A stretch of 64,000 nt of DNA, from contig NZ_JADFFL010000001.1 of NCBI RefSeq assembly GCF_015222005.1, positions 310,001-374,000 of the forward strand. Reading direction: 5' to 3'. This document shows positions 34,596 through 43,198 of the stretch, piece by piece. How positions within the stretch are numbered: position 1 is the stretch's first letter; each line of letters opens with the position of its first letter. The notes under the pieces are model-generated. The model made no database searches. It saw only the letters and a list, made by a program, of their open reading frames with translations, and had not been told where the DNA came from. A program made the position numbers and the translations under genes. The stretch is from Mucilaginibacter myungsuensis (lineage in GTDB: Bacteria > Bacteroidota > Bacteroidia > Sphingobacteriales > Sphingobacteriaceae).

Positions 34596-37000
34596 AAAAA
34601 CTCAGTACTTACATCTTCCTGCTACTGGCATCAACCTATGTGCATGCACAAGACGAGACCGGCTACCGGACGCCACCCAAAGCCATGAGCGATCTGCTAT
34701 TGGCTAAACCAACGCCCACTGCCGGCATCGACTCTAAAGCCGAGTGGATGTTATTAAGCGAGCGTAACCCCTACCCGTCGGTAGAGGAATTGGCCCGGCC
34801 CGAAGTGCGTATCGCAGGTTTGCGTATCAACCCTAATAACTACTCGTTAAGCAGGCAGACCTTCGTTAACAATTTTACACTGAAGAACATTAAGACCGGC
34901 AAAACCTTCCCGATCACGGGATTGCCTGCACCGCTTTTTGCCGGCGGCGTTAGCTGGAGTCCCGATGAGCATAAGATCATTTTCACGCAGACCAATGCCA
35001 AGACCGTTGACCTTTACATGATCGATGTGTTGACCCACAAGGCTACCAAGATCAACAAACATTCTTTAAACACGATATTAGGCACAGGGATAACCTGGGT
35101 AGATAATAACACAGTATTATATCGCGCTGCCTTAAAACCGGCAGCTTTAGCGCCGGCCAAACCACTGATGCCTAAAGGGCCAACTATTCAGCAAAGCTTA
35201 GGCAAGGCCGCACCAAGCCCCACTTATGAGGACCTGATCAAATCGCCGCATGACGAAAGCCTGTTCGAGTTTTACGCTACCTCGCAACTAACTCGCAATA
35301 AAGGTGGTGTGGAAACACCTATCGGTAAGCCGACTATTTACAGCAGCATCACGGTATCGCCCGATAAACAATTTATGCTGATGCGTACCATCCGCAAACC
35401 ATTCTCGTACCTGGTTACTGTCGGCGGCTTCCCATCTACCGTGGCCATTACCGACATGACCGGCAAAGTGGCCAAAGTAATGGCGACCCTGCCATCAAGC
35501 GAGGGTACACCCTCGGGCGCGGATAACACCCAAAACGTTCCGCGTGGATTTGATTGGCGCGATGACGAGCCTGCCACCATCACCTGGTCGCAGCCACTGG
35601 ATAGCGGTGTCATTAAAAAGAAAATGGATTTTCACGACGCTGTGTATTCGCTAAACTCGCCATTTAAAGGTGAGCCTAAGGAGTTATTCAAAACCCCATA
35701 CCGTTTCCGTGGCATTACTTGGGGAACACCGACACTGGCATTAGTAAGTGACGGTTTAAGATCTAAGCAAACCAACCGCACATCGGTATTCAACCCGTCG
35801 ACAGGGAAATTGGAAACCTTGATCGAGCGTAGCACTACAGACTCGTACAATAATCCCGGCACACCTGTTTTGGTTAAAAATAAATATGGTCGCAGTGTGA
35901 TTCACACTACTGATGGCGGCACCAAGCTATTGATGAACAATACCGTAGGTGCATCAAAAGCCGGCGACCTTCCATTTTTGGCTAAGTTTGATCTGAGCAC
36001 TAAAAAGAACGATATCATTTGGCGCGCAAGCGAGGGCCATTACGAAATGGTGGTTGATGTATTGGACCCGGATAAACTCATCGTATTGACCCGTCGCGAG
36101 TCGCAGACCGAAGTACCTAATTATTTTATTAAGGATCTGAAAGCACCCGGTAACGATAAGCAGATAACCAGTTTTGCAAACCCTTACCCGCAAATGGAAG
36201 GTGTTAGCGTGCAAAAGATATTTTATAAACGTAAAGACGGTGTAGACCTGACAGGCGACCTATACCTGCCAAAAGGCTACAACAAAGAGAAGGACGGCCC
36301 ACTGCCGGTACTGATCTGGGCTTACCCACGCGAATATGATTCGGCCGCTGATGCCGCACAGACCCGCGGTTCTAAAGACCGCTTCACCACAATTGGTGGC
36401 GGCAGCCCGGTATTTTTTGTGATGGCAGGTTATGCGGTGTTGAACAATGCCGAAATGCCGATCGTTGCCAAAGAAGGCAAACGCCCTAACGATAGCTTTG
36501 TAGAGCAGTTAGAACTGAACGCCGAAGCGGCCATTGGCAAATTATCAGACATGGGCGTTGGTGATAAGAACCGTATGGCCGTTGGCGGCCATAGCTACGG
36601 CGCTTTTATGACCGCTAACCTTTTGGCCCATACCAAATTGTTTAAAGCCGGATTGGCAGAGAGCGGTGCATACAACCGTACTCTTACCCCTTTCGGTTTC
36701 CAAAACGAGGACCGTACTTACTGGCAAGAGCCTAAGTTGTATTTTGATATGAGTCCGTTCAGCTATGCCGATAAGATCAAAACCCCGCTCCTGCTTATCC
36801 ACGGCGATGCCGACGATAACTCGGGTACCTTCCCGATCAACAGCGAGCGTTTATTCGCGGCTGTAAAAGGTTTGGGTGGCACGGTGCGTTTTGTTTACCT
36901 GCCTTACGAGGCCCACGGCTATCGTGGTAAAGAGAACCTGCTGCACAAACTTTGGGAGCAGCTGACGTGGATGGATACTTATGTAAAGGGAGCTAAGTAG
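34592..37000 (+). CDS. Exported S9-family (prolyl oligopeptidase-like) peptidase
   Basis: The 802-residue product has a signal peptide (YIFLLLASTYVHAQ). A beta-propeller region (about 30-540) with SWSPDEHKIIFTQ and ITVSPDKQFMLM precedes the alpha/beta hydrolase. Its catalytic residues are Ser in GGHSYGAFM, Asp in LIHGDADDNSGT and His in YEAHGYRGK. The layout is that of S9 family glutamyl or prolyl peptidases. Its start overlaps the permease stop by 4 bp (ATGA). It may process or trim exported peptides; that link to the transporter is inferred. Confidence 0.93.
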   Translation: MKKLSTYIFLLLASTYVHAQDETGYRTPPKAMSDLLLAKPTPTAGIDSKAEWMLLSERNPYPSVEELARPEVRIAGLRINPNNYSLSRQTFVNNFTLKNIKTGKTFPITGLPAPLFAGGVSWSPDEHKIIFTQTNAKTVDLYMIDVLTHKATKINKHSLNTILGTGITWVDNNTVLYRAALKPAALAPAKPLMPKGPTIQQSLGKAAPSPTYEDLIKSPHDESLFEFYATSQLTRNKGGVETPIGKPTIYSSITVSPDKQFMLMRTIRKPFSYLVTVGGFPSTVAITDMTGKVAKVMATLPSSEGTPSGADNTQNVPRGFDWRDDEPATITWSQPLDSGVIKKKMDFHDAVYSLNSPFKGEPKELFKTPYRFRGITWGTPTLALVSDGLRSKQTNRTSVFNPSTGKLETLIERSTTDSYNNPGTPVLVKNKYGRSVIHTTDGGTKLLMNNTVGASKAGDLPFLAKFDLSTKKNDIIWRASEGHYEMVVDVLDPDKLIVLTRRESQTEVPNYFIKDLKAPGNDKQITSFANPYPQMEGVSVQKIFYKRKDGVDLTGDLYLPKGYNKEKDGPLPVLIWAYPREYDSAADAAQTRGSKDRFTTIGGGSPVFFVMAGYAVLNNAEMPIVAKEGKRPNDSFVEQLELNAEAAIGKLSDMGVGDKNRMAVGGHSYGAFMTANLLAHTKLFKAGLAESGAYNRTLTPFGFQNEDRTYWQEPKLYFDMSPFSYADKIKTPLLLIHGDADDNSGTFPINSERLFAAVKGLGGTVRFVYLPYEAHGYRGKENLLHKLWEQLTWMDTYVKGAK

Positions 37001-37085
37001 TCTCGGGTCGGAAGTCTGAAGTTCTAAGTCAGAAGTCCTTTATGTTTGTTGACTTCGGACTTTAGACTCGAGACTTCCCGACTTA
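37001..37085. repeat. Word-like intergenic repeat, AAGTCTGAAGT type
   Basis: The stretch repeats degenerate units such as GGAAGTCTGAAGTTC, TAAGTCAGAAGTCC and, on the other strand, GACTTCGGACTTTAGACTC and GAGACTTCCCGACTT. It has near-inverted arms. It lies between the S9 peptidase stop and the rnpB promoter. The same style appears near 61264. Confidence 0.55.
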
Positions 37086-37091
37086 AAAACC

Positions 37092-37099
37092 TATCTTTG
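37092..37099 (+). promoter_or_regulatory. -7 promoter box for rnpB
   Basis: TATCTTTG is an exact TAnnTTTG. It lies immediately upstream of the predicted RNase P RNA 5' end near 37103, as expected for its promoter. Confidence 0.65.
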
Positions 37100-37102
37100 C
37101 CC

Positions 37103-37486
37103 CTGCAAAACGTTCTATCGCTGTTCGCCGCAAGGCGGGCGGAGGAAAGTCCGGGCAACACAGAGCATCCTGCTTCCTAACGGGAAGGCACCCGCAGCGG
37201 GTGACAGCAAGTGCCACAGAGAATATACCGCCTGTTAGTAATAATGGGTAAGGGTGAAAACGTGAGGTAAGAGCTCACGGCTTTCGCGGGTGATCGCGAT
37301 CGCGGTAAACCTCAGGAGTTGAAAGGCCAAATAGGTGTCGGACGCGGGGCTGCTCGTCCCCTTCACAACGTCAAGTTGGGATGTCGGCATGGGTAGGCCG
37401 TTAAAGCTGTGCGGCAACGTACAGAAAAGATCAATGATAGAAGCTCCCGTCAAACGGAGAACAGAACCCGGCTTATAGCTTTGCAG
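37103..37486 (+). ncRNA. rnpB: RNase P RNA (class A)
   Basis: The catalytic RNA of RNase P matures tRNA 5' ends. The universal 5' core GGCGGGCGGAGGAAAGTCCG is present at about 37134-37153, followed by GGGCAACACAGAGCA. The later core ACAGAAAAGAT and the 3' segment CAGAACCCGGCTTATAGCTT are also present. CTGCAAA (37103-37109) pairs with TTTGCAG (37480-37486) as the P1 helix, which sets the ends to within a few bases. An exact -7 box lies just upstream and a hairpin terminator just downstream. Confidence 0.95.
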
Positions 37487-37494
37487 CTGATATT

Positions 37495-37526
37495 TGCCCC
37501 CTCGTAAAAAAGGGGGCATTTTTTTA
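37495..37526 (+). terminator. rnpB terminator
   Basis: TGCCCCCT (37495-37502) pairs with AGGGGGCA (37511-37518), followed by a T run. Confidence 0.9.
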
Positions 37527-37606
37527 AACAAGATCTAATGTGTTTTGTTTACTATACAATTCAGCATATATTTAACCCTGATATTATCATATCCTCATAA
37601 CCAAGC

Positions 37607-38986
37607 ATGGCCAAAATTTTAATTATTGACGACGAGCGGGCGATCCGTAATACTCTACGCGAAATTTTAGAATACGAAGATTACACCGTAGACGACATTG
37701 ATAACGGCGTTGACGGATTGGTGAAGATCCGCGATAACGACTACGACCTGATCCTTTGCGACATTAAAATGAACCGCATGGATGGCATGGAAGTGCTGAC
37801 CGAAGGCTTACTGATCAAGCCCGATCTGCCGTTCATTATGATATCGGGCCATGGCACGGTAGAGACCGCGGTAGAGGCCAGCAAGAAAGGCGCGTTCGAT
37901 TTTATCAGCAAACCACCAGACCTTAACCGCCTATTAATTACCGTACGTAACGCTTTAGATCGCGGTAGTTTAGTTACTGAAACAAAGGTCCTTAAAAAGA
38001 AGGTATCAAAGGTACGCCCTATCCTTGGCGAATCTCAACCTATACATAAGATCAAAGAGACCATCGACCGTGTTGCACCTACCGATGCCCGCGTATTGGT
38101 GACCGGTGCTAACGGTGCCGGTAAGGAATTGGTAGCACGCTGGTTGCACGAAAAATCTAACCGATCTAACGCCCCCATCATCGAGGTTAACTGCGCGGCC
38201 ATCCCTTCAGAGTTGATCGAGAGTGAATTGTTCGGTCACGAGAAAGGGTCGTTTACCTCGGCTGTTAAGCAGCGTATCGGTAAATTCGAATCGGCATCTG
38301 GCGGCACTTTATTCCTTGACGAGATCGGCGATATGAGCCTATCTGCCCAAGCCAAAGTACTGCGCGCCTTACAAGAAAGTAAGATCACCCGTGTAGGCGG
38401 CGAGAAAGAAATAGATGTGGACGTACGTGTAATAGCGGCGACAAACAAAGATCTGTTAAAAGAGATAGAGGCCGGTAATTTCCGTATGGACTTGTATCAC
38501 CGCTTGAGTGTGATACTGATCCACGTACCGCCATTGGTAGAGCGCCGCGACGATATCCCAATGATCACCCAAAGCTTTTTGGATGAGATCTGTACCGAAT
38601 ATGGTATGCCTGTTAAAAAGGTATCCGAAGCAGGTATGGAAGCTCTAAAGAACCTACCTTGGACCGGGAACATCCGTGAACTACGTAACATGGTAGAGCG
38701 TTTGATCATCCTGAGTGATAAGGTGATCACCGACGGCGATGTACGCCAATTCGCTAACCCATCGGCACCGGTAACGGCCGTAGCTGGTGCAGCCGCAGCT
38801 CCGCAAACGGATTATGATCAGTTCAAAAACTTCCAGGAGTACAAAGACTTTGCTGAACGCGAGTACATCAAGTTCAAACTGGAGAAGAATAACTGGAATG
38901 TATCCAAAACTGCCGACGATATAGATATCCAACGCAGTCACCTATACAGTAAGATCGAAAAATTCGGCCTGAAACGGGGCGAGTAA
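37607..38986 (+). CDS. NtrC-type sigma-54 response regulator with GSFTSA loop
   Basis: The 459-residue protein has a receiver domain (1-120, phospho-acceptor Asp 52 in LILCDIKM), an AAA+ domain (about 140-370) and a C-terminal Fis-type helix (WNVSKTADDIDIQRSHLYSKI). The Walker A is GANGAGKE (167-174), and EVNCAAIPSELIESELFGHEKG is typical. The sigma-54 contact loop, normally GAFTGA, reads GSFTSA (214-219). An Ala/Pro linker precedes the DNA-binding end. It is single, with no adjacent kinase. It acts in the cytoplasm; target genes are unknown. Confidence 0.94.
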   Translation: MAKILIIDDERAIRNTLREILEYEDYTVDDIDNGVDGLVKIRDNDYDLILCDIKMNRMDGMEVLTEGLLIKPDLPFIMISGHGTVETAVEASKKGAFDFISKPPDLNRLLITVRNALDRGSLVTETKVLKKKVSKVRPILGESQPIHKIKETIDRVAPTDARVLVTGANGAGKELVARWLHEKSNRSNAPIIEVNCAAIPSELIESELFGHEKGSFTSAVKQRIGKFESASGGTLFLDEIGDMSLSAQAKVLRALQESKITRVGGEKEIDVDVRVIAATNKDLLKEIEAGNFRMDLYHRLSVILIHVPPLVERRDDIPMITQSFLDEICTEYGMPVKKVSEAGMEALKNLPWTGNIRELRNMVERLIILSDKVITDGDVRQFANPSAPVTAVAGAAAAPQTDYDQFKNFQEYKDFAEREYIKFKLEKNNWNVSKTADDIDIQRSHLYSKIEKFGLKRGE

Positions 38987-39008
38987 CTCCGTAAGGCTTA
39001 ACTATTAG

Positions 39009-39041
39009 CGCCATGCAGGTTTTCTTGCATGGCGTTTTTTT
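39009..39041 (+). terminator. Terminator of the NtrC-type gene
   Basis: CGCCATGCA (39009-39017) pairs with TGCATGGCG (39026-39034), then seven T. Confidence 0.9.
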
Positions 39042-39114
39042 ATGATTGTCAACTGAGATCAACACCTGGCGGCTAAAACAAAATTCTGTGAGGTTGTAGG
39101 CTAACGGTCACCGC

Positions 39115-39147
39115 TTTTGTAATACTGCTTTAGGCTTACTAAATTTA
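39115..39147 (+). promoter_or_regulatory. Probable promoter of the first GH-like gene
   Basis: TTTTG (39115-39119), a 20-bp spacer and TAAATTTA (39140-39147) resemble the Bacteroidota -33/-7 pair, with one mismatch at the last position of the -7 box. Confidence 0.45.
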
Positions 39148-39183
39148 CGATCGAATTAAAACACACGGCATCTATCTTATTTT

Positions 39184-40827
39184 ATGGGCATTATCCTCAC
39201 CATCAGGTCTTTTATCTACGTCGCTTTCAGTTCGGTATTAATGCTGGCGCAATGCAGGTCGTCGCAAGCTACTATCCCAAGTCCCGAGGTAGCTGCTGTC
39301 GATACTGTCGCTATCACGCCGATGTCGGTAGAGGTCCCTGTTAAACCCGATGCGGTGCCATTGAAAAACATGTTCGGGGTGAATGCTTTTGAGTGGGATT
39401 TTCTGTCGAACCCATTCGATAAAAATAACCGTAACGACATTTATCAAACCAATATGGATATCATCAGGTCTTTTAGTGGTTTCAGGCACTATATGGACTG
39501 GCAAAAGATAGAGAACACCGAGGGTAATTACACCTTTGCCCCTACTAATGATGGCAGCTGGAATTACGATGTGATCTACGCCCGTTGCAAGGCCGATGGC
39601 ATTACCGTGCTGGCCGACCTGAAAAATTGCCCGCCCTGGTTAATGAACACCTACCCTACCGAAGCGCGCGACGCGGAGAACGTGCCTGCCCCTTTTGGCG
39701 CCGATCTAAGTAAACCAGCAAGTTACATTAAACAGGCACAAGTAGCATTTCAGTTTGCTGCGCGTTACGGATCTAATGCCGGTGTGGACCGTAACTTGCT
39801 TAAGGTAGACAGCAAACCACGCTGGAACGGCGACCTGATCAACGAGGTAAAGGCAGGTCTGAACCTGGTCAAATACATCGAATGCGATAACGAACGCGAT
39901 AAATGGTGGAAAGGCATCGCCACTAAACAGACCGCCGAGGAATACGCGGCCAATATGTCTGCTTTTTACGATGGTCACAAAGGGAAACTCGGCCCTAATG
40001 TTGGTGTGAAAACCGCCGACCCGAACATGAAGGTTGTAATGGGAGGTATAGCCACCTGCGATACCAATTTGGTAAAAACGATGATAGAATGGTGCCGCAA
40101 AAACCGTGGCACGCGTTCGGATGGCTCAGTCGACCTTTGTTTCGACGTGATCAATTATCACTATTACGCTAATGATGGCGGCATAAACCCGCACCGCCAG
40201 GGAACTACAGGTGTAGCGCCCGAGCTTTCGCAGTCGGGCCAGGTGGCGGATGCTTTTGTAAGTTTAGGCAAACGTTATAAATTGCCGGTATGGGTTACCG
40301 AGAGCGGTTACGATATTAACCAGGGTAGCTGGCAAAGGGCTATCCCGATCGGCTCGAAATCGGCCTTATTAACTCAGGCCGACTGGAACTTGCGCCAGGC
40401 TCTATTGTACATGCGCCACGGCATTGACATGCTGTATTACTACATGCTTTTTGACGCCAACCCGGGCAACGACCCTACTCAATACGCCACCAGCGGCATG
40501 GCCGAGCGCGGCAAACGCCGCCCGACCACTGACTATATCCTGCAAACCAACAAACTGATCGGCGACTACACCTATAGCAAAACCATCAATGCCGACCCGT
40601 TGGTGGACGTTTATGTAAAAGGCAACAAAACGATGTACGTACTGACCGTCCCAGATCAAACAGGTCGCACTACTGACTATGAATTAGCTTTAGATGGTGC
40701 ATCGTCTGCCAACGTTTACAAATTAGTAGCCGGTGACGATGCTATGGATAAAAGCACCCCCAAATTTAGCGGTGGTAAATTAAAGATAAGCGTTACCGAG
40801 ACGCCGGTTTTCGTGGAAGGGAATTAA
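39184..40827 (+). CDS. TIM-barrel glycoside-hydrolase-like lipoprotein, copy 1
   Basis: The 547-residue lipoprotein has a lipobox LAQC (Cys 24), a short Pro/Val-rich linker and a clan GH-A-like TIM barrel. Likely acid/base Glu is in YIECDNERDKWW (about 237), and the nucleophile Glu in LPVWVTESGYD (about 373); the spacing fits clan GH-A. RHYMDWQKIEN and DVINYHYYAN fit barrel strands. A C-terminal beta domain follows. It resembles endoglucanase/GH5- or GH39-like proteins, but the family and substrate are unsure. It is followed 501 bp later by a paralogue of the same length. Confidence 0.82.
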   Translation: MGIILTIRSFIYVAFSSVLMLAQCRSSQATIPSPEVAAVDTVAITPMSVEVPVKPDAVPLKNMFGVNAFEWDFLSNPFDKNNRNDIYQTNMDIIRSFSGFRHYMDWQKIENTEGNYTFAPTNDGSWNYDVIYARCKADGITVLADLKNCPPWLMNTYPTEARDAENVPAPFGADLSKPASYIKQAQVAFQFAARYGSNAGVDRNLLKVDSKPRWNGDLINEVKAGLNLVKYIECDNERDKWWKGIATKQTAEEYAANMSAFYDGHKGKLGPNVGVKTADPNMKVVMGGIATCDTNLVKTMIEWCRKNRGTRSDGSVDLCFDVINYHYYANDGGINPHRQGTTGVAPELSQSGQVADAFVSLGKRYKLPVWVTESGYDINQGSWQRAIPIGSKSALLTQADWNLRQALLYMRHGIDMLYYYMLFDANPGNDPTQYATSGMAERGKRRPTTDYILQTNKLIGDYTYSKTINADPLVDVYVKGNKTMYVLTVPDQTGRTTDYELALDGASSANVYKLVAGDDAMDKSTPKFSGGKLKISVTETPVFVEGN

Positions 40828-41328
40828 GGTCGACCCAAAAGTCGATGTGATCGGAAACAAGCGGCAAAGTTGATAACAATTTGTCATTTTGGAACGCAGT
40901 GAAGGACCCTCACTGATACGTATTTCGGATCTGCTTTTCCTGCTTTGCATTGTAGCGGCAGTCTTTAACTGCTTTCAGGATGACAGGCTTTCAACCATTG
41001 ACCCCTTTTAGTTGACTGCTCCCACGAGCGAATCGGATCAGAGTTGTGTCGTTCGTTTGTAGGATGACGAAAGCCTACGCTGTTAAAAGTTAAGCTTAAT
41101 TCTCTCAGCATTCACCTCAACTAATATCACAAAACCACCATTCCCAATACTTCTATCTCACCCTCTATTGATGATTATCGCTTATCGAATATCATTTTAA
41201 TCAAGTCCAAATTTATTCCTTAAATGAGTAACCTTTTCGTGACCTTCTCGTAAAAAAGAGAAAGATCACGAAAGTGAGATTTCTCATCTGCCAATTTTAC
41301 TGAACTATTGACCCTAATTAATTGACTG
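40828..41328. repeat. Intergenic region between the GH-like paralogues with an inverted-repeat element
   Basis: No gene was seen in these 501 bp. An imperfect inverted repeat spans 40881-40986: TTGTCATTTTGGAACGCAG at the left, and CTGCTTTCAGGATGACAG (40969-40986) at the right, as in the common GTCATCCTGA...TCAGGATGAC intergenic repeats. The remainder is A/T-rich and should hold the promoter of the second copy. Confidence 0.55.
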
Positions 41329-42972
41329 ATGATTAAATTTTTACACACCTCAACTAAAGCTATACTACTGGCTGCTACATTACTAACTTTCTCGCAATGT
41401 AAAAAGGAGGAGTCGCTGATGCCGCTCACCACTGCGCATCCAAAACTGGAAACTTTAGCGCTTGCTGAATACCCGATCCCGGCGCTACCTGCGAGTGTCC
41501 CGCTGAAAAATATGTTCGGCATTAATGCTTTTGAGTGGGACTTTTTAGAGAACCCCCACGATCAAAACAACCGCAGCGTGATCTACGAGGCTAAGATGTC
41601 GCTCATCAAAACTTTTAGCGGTGTGCGCCACTATATGGATTGGGAGAAACTGGAGAACGCCGAAGGCAGCTTCACCTTTAACCCGACCAACGCAGGCGGC
41701 TGGAATTACGACATCATCTATAGCCGCTGCAAGCAAGAAGGCATGCCGGTAGTTGCCGACCTGAAGACCGTACCTAACTGGCTTTTAGAGACCTACCCTG
41801 CGGACCAGCGCGATAACGAGAACGTTCCTGCACCCTACGGCGCTTACCTGCCCGATCCGGCATCGTATTATAAACAAGCCTTAGTAGCATTTCAGTTTGC
41901 GGCGCGATACGGCTCTAACACCGCTGTTGACCCATGGCAGGTAAAAGTGAACACCACGCCACGCTGGACCAATGATCCGGTGAACGAGAAAAAAATAGGT
42001 TTAGGTCTGGTAAAATACATCGAATGCGATAACGAGCGCGATAAATGGTGGAAAGGCCCGGCCACTAAGCAAACTGCCGAAGAATATGCAGCTAACATGT
42101 CCGCCTTTTATGATGGGCATAAAGGTACCATGGGTGCCAACGCTGGCGTAAAGACCGCCGATCCTAACATGTTGGTGGTAATGGGCGGCATTGCCACTTG
42201 CGATACCATGTACGTTCAGCGTATGATAAACTGGTGCAAAACCAACCGCGGTTACCGTGCCGATGGTTCGGTAAATCTGTGCTTTGATGTGATCAACTAT
42301 CACTATTATTCGAGCGAAGGCAGGGTAAACCCTTTTGTGCAAGGTTATAAAGGCATAGCGCCGGAGCTATCAATGGCGGGCGAAGTAGCCGATGCATTTG
42401 TTCGCCTGGGTAAAGCCTACGGTCTACCGGTTTGGGTTACCGAAGCCGGCTACGATGTTAACCAGGGCAGCTGGCAAAAAGTGCCACCGGTTGGCAGCAA
42501 ATCGGTATTGCTGACACAGGCCGATTGGGTTTTGCGTACATCGCTGCTGTACGCCCGTCATGGTATCCAAAGCTTGTATCATTACCTGCTGTTCGATGCT
42601 AACGATGGCGACCCGACCCAATACGCCACCAGCGGTTTGAACGACCCGACCAAACGCCGCCCGGCTGCCGACTATATCCTGCAAACTAAAAACCTGATGG
42701 GCGATTACAGCTTTGTAAAGAACATTAGCAAAAACCCAATGGTGGATCAGTACACTAACGGCATCAAAACCATGTATGTATTGGTAGTTCCGGATCAGAA
42801 AGACCGTAAGGCAACTTACAAATTGGATCTGGGCAAGGGCAGTTACACCGCTAGCATTTACAAACCAAAGCCCGGTGCCAACACCATGACTAAAACCACA
42901 GGTTTAGCCATAGGCGGTAAACTGACCGTTACGGTTACCGAAACACCGATGTTCATCCAGTCAAATCAATAA
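41329..42972 (+). CDS. TIM-barrel glycoside-hydrolase-like lipoprotein, copy 2
   Basis: It is also 547 residues, with lipobox FSQC (Cys 24). The barrel is closely similar to copy 1: PLKNMFGINAFEWDFLENP, RHYMDWEKLEN, the acid/base YIECDNERDKWW and the nucleophile LPVWVTEAGYDVNQGSW. The two differ mainly at the N-terminal linker, in the loop after RYGSN and in the C-terminal domain. This is a tandem duplication with divergence. The same lipid-anchored hydrolase role is expected, perhaps with a different substrate preference. A terminator hairpin follows the stop. Confidence 0.82.
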   Translation: MIKFLHTSTKAILLAATLLTFSQCKKEESLMPLTTAHPKLETLALAEYPIPALPASVPLKNMFGINAFEWDFLENPHDQNNRSVIYEAKMSLIKTFSGVRHYMDWEKLENAEGSFTFNPTNAGGWNYDIIYSRCKQEGMPVVADLKTVPNWLLETYPADQRDNENVPAPYGAYLPDPASYYKQALVAFQFAARYGSNTAVDPWQVKVNTTPRWTNDPVNEKKIGLGLVKYIECDNERDKWWKGPATKQTAEEYAANMSAFYDGHKGTMGANAGVKTADPNMLVVMGGIATCDTMYVQRMINWCKTNRGYRADGSVNLCFDVINYHYYSSEGRVNPFVQGYKGIAPELSMAGEVADAFVRLGKAYGLPVWVTEAGYDVNQGSWQKVPPVGSKSVLLTQADWVLRTSLLYARHGIQSLYHYLLFDANDGDPTQYATSGLNDPTKRRPAADYILQTKNLMGDYSFVKNISKNPMVDQYTNGIKTMYVLVVPDQKDRKATYKLDLGKGSYTASIYKPKPGANTMTKTTGLAIGGKLTVTVTETPMFIQSNQ

Positions 42973-42979
42973 TCTTCTT

Positions 42980-43017
42980 TTTGCCGATGTTGCCTAAAAT
43001 GGCGGCATCGGCAAAAT
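42980..43017 (+). terminator. Terminator after GH-like copy 2
   Basis: TTTGCCGATG (42980-42989) pairs with CATCGGCAAA (43006-43015), with an extra TGCC/GGC pairing inside. A short T stretch follows (AATTAT), so it is of moderate strength. Confidence 0.7.
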
Positions 43018-43135
43018 TATCCTCGAAATGTTTTTGATCTCCGGGCAAAATTTTGCCTCGGCTACGATAACTAAAACTTTATCGACGTTCGGATCTTTGG
43101 TTAACCTAAGCAAATTTCTTTTGCTAAAACATGAG

Positions 43136-43176
43136 GGGTTATGCGATAGTTTGTATATTGCATAACCCTTTTTTTA
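43136..43176 (+). terminator. Second terminator-like hairpin in the leader of the MG2 gene
   Basis: GGGTTATGC (43136-43144) pairs with GCATAACCC (43160-43168), followed by eight T. It lies 23 bp before ATG 43199. It could be an attenuator of the MG2 gene or the end of a small RNA that starts between the two hairpins. Confidence 0.65.
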
Positions 43177-43198
43177 GGGCAAACCAAAACCTAAATTA

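Noticed and set aside
37001..37606. tRNA genes near rnpB and in other gaps
   Set aside because: No cloverleaf with GTTC-type arms was found by eye. A tRNAscan run would be decisive.
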